The position numbers and the translations under genes were made by a program. Source: an uncultured Clostridia bacterium (GTDB lineage: Bacteria; Bacillota; Clostridia; Oscillospirales; Ruminococcaceae). Taken from it: a stretch of 7,562 bases of DNA. Every line of letters starts with the position of its first letter. Positions within the stretch are counted from its first letter, which is position 1. Below the pieces are notes generated by a model. It had not been told where the DNA came from. It searched no databases and worked only from the letters and a program-made list of their open reading frames with translations. Location of the stretch: contig CANPZQ010000094.1 of NCBI GenBank assembly GCA_947588775.1, forward strand, positions 1 through 7,562, given 5' to 3'. Below, one piece after another: positions 4,855 to 7,562 of this stretch.

Positions 4855-5919
4855 TTACAAAGAAATCAAATTTTTCTTTGCCAAAGTCATATTTACGCAG
4901 CCGTCGGGCTTGATTATGACAAAATCTTCTATTCTTACGCCGAATTCGTCGGGAAGATATATTCCCGGCTCGACGGTAACAATCATATTTTCCTCAAAAA
5001 CATGCTTCGAGGAGGGCGAGGCGTTCGGGGTTTCGTGGATTTCCATTCCTACGCCGTGGCCGAGCGAATGGCCGAAGGCTTCGCCGTAGCCGGCTTCGGT
5101 GATAACGTCGCGGGCGATTTTGTCAATATCCGCGCCCTTTGCGCCGGCTTTTATTGCGGCAATGGCCTTAAGCTGCGCGTCCAGAACGATTCCGTAGACG
5201 CGCTCCATTTTTTCTGTGGGCTTTCCGACGCAGACGGTTCTTGTCATGTCGCTGTGGTAGCCGTCGTAGGTCGCGCCGTAGTCCATGAGGACAAACTCGT
5301 TCGGCTGAACCCTTCTGTCGGTCGGAACGCCGTGGCAGAGCGAGGTATTCGGCCCCGAAACGGCGATTGTTTCAAAGGAAAGTGCCTCCGCGCCGTGCAT
5401 AAGCATGTAGTAGTCGAGATGGAGCCCGATTTCCTTCTCGGTTACGCCCGGACGGATAAAATTCAGAACGTCCTCAAAGGCCGCCTCGGCGATTCTCTGC
5501 GCCTTGATGATTTTGTCGATTTCGTCCTGAGTTTTTACAATTCTGAGCTTGTCGACGGCTTCGCTTAAGGCGTCGGTATCGACGACTTCGACTTTTAGAT
5601 TCTTTCTCATGGCGTTGAGCTGCGCGACGGTGACGGTGTTCGCCTCGATGGCGACGTTTTTCGCGCCGTGCTTCTCCAAAAGGGAATTGAGCTGCTCATA
5701 GAGCTTTTCCTGCATTATTACCTCCGCGTCGCGGACGGTTTTGCGCGCCTTTTCGATGTAGCGGAAGTCGATTACGAGATAGGCCTTTTCGCGCGTTACC
5801 AAAACTGTTCCGGCGGAGGACTTCATTCCCGTAAAGTAGCGGCGGTTTACGTCCTCGGTAATAAGCGCGGCGTCGATTTCATCGGGCAGCGCGGCCATAA
5901 GTCTTTCGTATTTGGTCAT
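4855..5919 (-). CDS. pepP: M24 family metallopeptidase, Xaa-Pro aminopeptidase type
   Basis: Predicted to remove N-terminal residues preceding proline from peptides, using two metal ions in the cytoplasm. The 354-residue protein has an N-terminal creatinase-like domain (about 1-130; NRRYFTGMKSSAGTVLV near 25-41) and the C-terminal pita-bread catalytic domain. All five metal ligands are present: D213 (MDYGAT), D224 (YHSDMTRT), H288 (GHSLGHGVG), E317 (VEPGIY) and E331 (GVRIED). The substrate-binding His is H196 (SLCHGVP). The start overlaps the upstream TGA as ATGA and has GGGAGG about seven to eight bases upstream, so translation is coupled to the TIM-barrel gene. No terminator follows. The symbol follows common Bacillota usage; exact specificity within M24 (aminopeptidase P versus prolidase) cannot be settled from motifs. 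Confidence 0.93.
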   Translation of the reverse strand: MTKYERLMAALPDEIDAALITEDVNRRYFTGMKSSAGTVLVTREKAYLVIDFRYIEKARKTVRDAEVIMQEKLYEQLNSLLEKHGAKNVAIEANTVTVAQLNAMRKNLKVEVVDTDALSEAVDKLRIVKTQDEIDKIIKAQRIAEAAFEDVLNFIRPGVTEKEIGLHLDYYMLMHGAEALSFETIAVSGPNTSLCHGVPTDRRVQPNEFVLMDYGATYDGYHSDMTRTVCVGKPTEKMERVYGIVLDAQLKAIAAIKAGAKGADIDKIARDVITEAGYGEAFGHSLGHGVGMEIHETPNASPSSKHVFEENMIVTVEPGIYLPDEFGVRIEDFVIIKPDGCVNMTLAKKNLISL

Positions 5920-6785
5920 TTTTCATTCCTCCCAAGGATGAATTTTTGATAGCTTTTTTTCATCGCCAGAGCGTCGGCGTCCTGGGTTCCCGCGCTTTCA
6001 CAGATGAACGTCGGGCTAAGGTTCTTTTTCGCGATAAGCTCCATAAGCGGCTCGAAATCGGGGCCGTAGAGCGTATCTTCAAACGTAAGATGCCGCTTTT
6101 CGCCGCCGCCCTCGGTGTACTCAATCTTTGAAAAGTGGCTGTGAAAGCGTTTTAGGCGGTCGGAGCCGAGCTTTGCCTCTATTTCCGAGAGAATATGTTC
6201 AAACGCCTCTTTCGAGTTCACTCCGCCGAGGGTTCTCGCGTTGAGATGGCCGAAATCAATCGTCGGCAGGAAGCTTTCGTCGAGCCTGCAAAGCTCCAGC
6301 ACCTCTTCGAGGTTTCCGAGCTGGTTGAATTTCCCCATCGTTTCGGGGCAGAAGATTATATCCTCAAAGCCCGCCTCAACCGCCGCTTTCCGCGCCCTCG
6401 AAAGGGTGTCCTTCGCGAGCGACAGGGCCTCCTCGCGGGAAATTTTCGAGCATGAGCCGGAGTGGATTACGATTCTTTTCGCGCCCATCTTTTTCGCCGC
6501 CGCCGCGCTCTGAAGTATGTAGTCAATCGACTTGTCACGCTTTTCCGGCTCTACGCTTGAAAGCGAGATAAAGTACGGCGCGTGCAAAGATAGGGTTATC
6601 CCCTCCTCGGCGGCCTTTTCTTTGAGGGACGCGCCCAAAGCGTCCGAAACCCTGACGCCCTGGCCGCACTGGTATTCAAATGCGTCAAGGCCGTATTCGC
6701 GGAGATACTTCGGCATGTCGGCGGAGGACTTGTATTTTTTTGAAAAAGCCTCGGGGCTGCCCGCGGGGCCGAAAATCGCGCCCAT
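5916..6785 (-). CDS. Endonuclease IV-like TIM-barrel protein (AP endonuclease family 2 / sugar isomerase-like fold)
   Basis: The 289-residue protein carries the spaced metal-ligand pattern of the xylose isomerase-like/endonuclease IV superfamily: H68 (LSLHAPYF), H108 (VIHSGS), E148 (CPETMG), D177 and H180 (TIDFGHLN), H215/H217 (FHSHFSK), H232 (KRHLTF) and E263 (ICES). In endonuclease IV the equivalents hold three zinc ions and cut at abasic sites. The length is near that of Nfo (about 285), but the EndoIV GTC.A.G/ENMAG-type signatures are not conserved, so DNA repair activity is uncertain. It could be a sugar-phosphate isomerase/epimerase relative or a phosphodiester hydrolase. The ATG follows the yqeG TGA with no gap, with AAGGAAG seven bases upstream; its stop overlaps the pepP start. 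This placement implies tight co-expression with the yqeG-pepP block. Confidence 0.8.
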   Translation of the reverse strand: MGAIFGPAGSPEAFSKKYKSSADMPKYLREYGLDAFEYQCGQGVRVSDALGASLKEKAAEEGITLSLHAPYFISLSSVEPEKRDKSIDYILQSAAAAKKMGAKRIVIHSGSCSKISREEALSLAKDTLSRARKAAVEAGFEDIIFCPETMGKFNQLGNLEEVLELCRLDESFLPTIDFGHLNARTLGGVNSKEAFEHILSEIEAKLGSDRLKRFHSHFSKIEYTEGGGEKRHLTFEDTLYGPDFEPLMELIAKKNLSPTFICESAGTQDADALAMKKSYQKFILGRNEK

Positions 6786-7280
6786 TCAGTCACTTCCTTT
6801 CGGCTTCGGCGGCAAAAGCGGGCGTTCGAGCGTCCTTTTTACCCTGAACCAGAAGCCTGTTTCATATTCAATCGGGAAAACAAATATCGAGCGAATCCCC
6901 GCCGCCTTGCACCCCATAACGTCGGTAAAAATCTGATCTCCGACGGCGGCAATCCTCTTTTTCGGAATTTCAAGCCTTCTGCACGCCTCGTTATAGCCCT
7001 TCGGAAGCGGCTTTCTGCCCTCCGGGACGAAGTCGAGCCCCAAAAATTCCGCGAACGGCTTCACCCGTTCGGGGTGGTTGTTTGAAACGATTATCATTTT
7101 AAGGCCGCTCGCCTTTACGCGGTTGAACCATTCGAGCCGCGCGGGGTCGGGAACGGGGTTGTTGTGGGTGGTAAGGGTGTTGTCGAGGTCTAAAATCAGC
7201 GCGTCAATCCCCTCCCGGCGGAAAAATTCGACCGGAATATCCGCGACGGAGAGAAATACATAGTCGGGAGTGTGAAGCAA
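6786..7280 (-). CDS. yqeG: YqeG family HAD IIIA-type phosphatase
   Basis: A 164-residue haloacid-dehalogenase superfamily phosphatase with all motifs: DLDNTLT with nucleophile D31 and D33 (motif I), SNN with S66 (II), a lysine in GRKPLPKGY (90 or 94, III), and GDQIFTD with D115 and D120 (IV). The N-terminus LHTPDYVFLSVADI lines up with the start of Bacillus YqeG (LPDVFVKNIFDI). The start is TTG at 7280: AAGGAG (7294-7289) lies eight bases upstream and there is no competing ATG. YqeG family members are widespread in Bacillota, often beside the ribosome-assembly GTPase gene yqeH; the substrate in this organism is not known. The Shine-Dalgarno abuts the rpsU terminator, so no promoter fits between. 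Its TGA is directly followed by the next gene's ATG. Confidence 0.93.
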   Translation of the reverse strand: MLHTPDYVFLSVADIPVEFFRREGIDALILDLDNTLTTHNNPVPDPARLEWFNRVKASGLKMIIVSNNHPERVKPFAEFLGLDFVPEGRKPLPKGYNEACRRLEIPKKRIAAVGDQIFTDVMGCKAAGIRSIFVFPIEYETGFWFRVKRTLERPLLPPKPKGSD

Positions 7281-7294
7281 AAAATCAGCTCCTT

Positions 7295-7330
7295 AAAAAA
7301 CCGAAGCAGACAGAAAAACTGCCCGCTTCG
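7295..7330 (-). terminator. Strong intrinsic terminator after rpsU (possibly bidirectional)
   Basis: CGAAGCGGGCAG (7330-7319) pairs over twelve positions, two of them G-U, with CTGTCTGCTTCG (7313-7302) around a TTTTT loop, followed by G and six T (7300-7295). On the plus strand the same stem is followed by TTTTT (7331-7335), so it could also stop transcription from the other side. It lies 13 bases past the rpsU stop. Confidence 0.92.
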
Positions 7331-7343
7331 TTTTTATATGCAC

Positions 7344-7517
7344 TTAATATTTGCGCTTGCGAGCAGCTTCAGATTTTTTCTTGCGCTTAACCGAAGGCTT
7401 TTCGTAATGCTCGCGCTTGCGAACTTCGGCGATAACGCCATCTCTGGCGCACGATCTCTTAAAACGCTTGAGAGCCGTATCCAGGGATTCGTTTTTGCCG
7501 ACACGAACTTCTGCCAT
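7344..7517 (-). CDS. rpsU: 30S ribosomal protein S21
   Basis: A 57-residue, strongly basic protein beginning MAEVRVGKNESLDTALKRFK and ending SEAARKRKY, matching bacterial S21 throughout (RSCARDGVIAEVRKREHYEKPSVKRKKK in the middle). S21 joins the small subunit late and helps the anti-Shine-Dalgarno end of 16S rRNA engage mRNA. The ATG at 7517 has GGGAGGG about eight bases upstream. The real gene is in a different frame from a longer spurious open frame covering 7334-7543. A strong terminator follows directly, making it the end of a transcript, with yqeG reachable only by read-through. The upstream promoter is outside the window or at its very edge. Confidence 0.98.
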   Translation of the reverse strand: MAEVRVGKNESLDTALKRFKRSCARDGVIAEVRKREHYEKPSVKRKKKSEAARKRKY

Positions 7518-7562
7518 TTACTGTTCCCTCCCTTAGCCGCCATGGGGCGAAGGTATTTTACA

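Noticed and set aside
4192..5568. A 458-codon plus-strand open frame antisense to efp and pepP.
   Set aside because: It spans two well-supported genes and their gap in antisense. Its translation shows no recognisable domain, and G+C-rich codon patterns routinely open such antisense frames.
7334..7543. A 69-codon minus-strand frame overlapping rpsU.
   Set aside because: The S21 frame (7517-7344) matches the family end to end; this one is its shadow.
7518..7562. TAAAAT near the right edge as a -10 box for rpsU.
   Set aside because: The upstream -35 region is outside the window and the match is too weak to stand alone.
1..7562. Mobile element, CRISPR, prophage or defence island.
   Set aside because: No transposase, integrase, spaced direct repeats, tRNA or attachment-like repeats were seen; gene content is housekeeping throughout.

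Overview
This 7.6-kb window looks like ordinary chromosome from an anaerobic Clostridia-type Bacillota, perhaps Oscillospirales or a relative. Four things point there: rpsU, yqeG, pepP and efp lie in a Bacillota-style neighbourhood; there is a small acidic zinc-ribbon protein of the type annotated 'CD1247 N-terminal domain'; a RibU riboflavin S-component sits behind an FMN riboswitch; and metK sits behind a SAM-I (S-box) riboswitch. Base composition is moderately G+C-rich for that group. The genus cannot be named from this sequence. Every supported gene is on the minus strand, so transcription runs from high to low coordinates. The long open frames on the plus strand are shadows.

In transcription order: rpsU (7517-7344) ends in a strong intrinsic terminator. 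Next comes a tightly packed, translationally coupled set: yqeG (HAD phosphatase, TTG start), an endonuclease IV-like TIM-barrel protein, and an M24 Xaa-Pro peptidase. A 114-bp gap then carries a probable promoter overlapped by a perfect 7-6-7 palindrome, ahead of efp and the small zinc-ribbon/acidic gene. An FMN riboswitch with terminator follows and controls ribU plus an overlapping DUF2263/TIGR02452 bacterial-type poly(ADP-ribose) glycohydrolase gene. Inside the 3' end of that gene begins a full-consensus sigma-A promoter. It drives a SAM-I riboswitch, its terminator, metK, and (through an ATGA overlap) a membrane-anchored ComEA-like helix-hairpin-helix protein that runs off the left edge.

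The gene content centres on translation (S21, EF-P, YqeG, peptidase) and on cofactor supply (riboflavin uptake, S-adenosylmethionine synthesis). Three minus-strand hairpin-plus-U-tract terminators are present, each a short distance upstream of a gene start; two are riboswitch platforms. The third lies between rpsU and yqeG and has the same terminator/Shine-Dalgarno junction as the ribU leader.

I found no mobile element, CRISPR array, tRNA, rRNA or defence system. The most interesting leads are the PARG-like gene under an FMN riboswitch, the unexplained palindrome over the efp promoter, the HhH protein tied to the SAM-regulated metK, and the leaky-terminator layout before yqeG.
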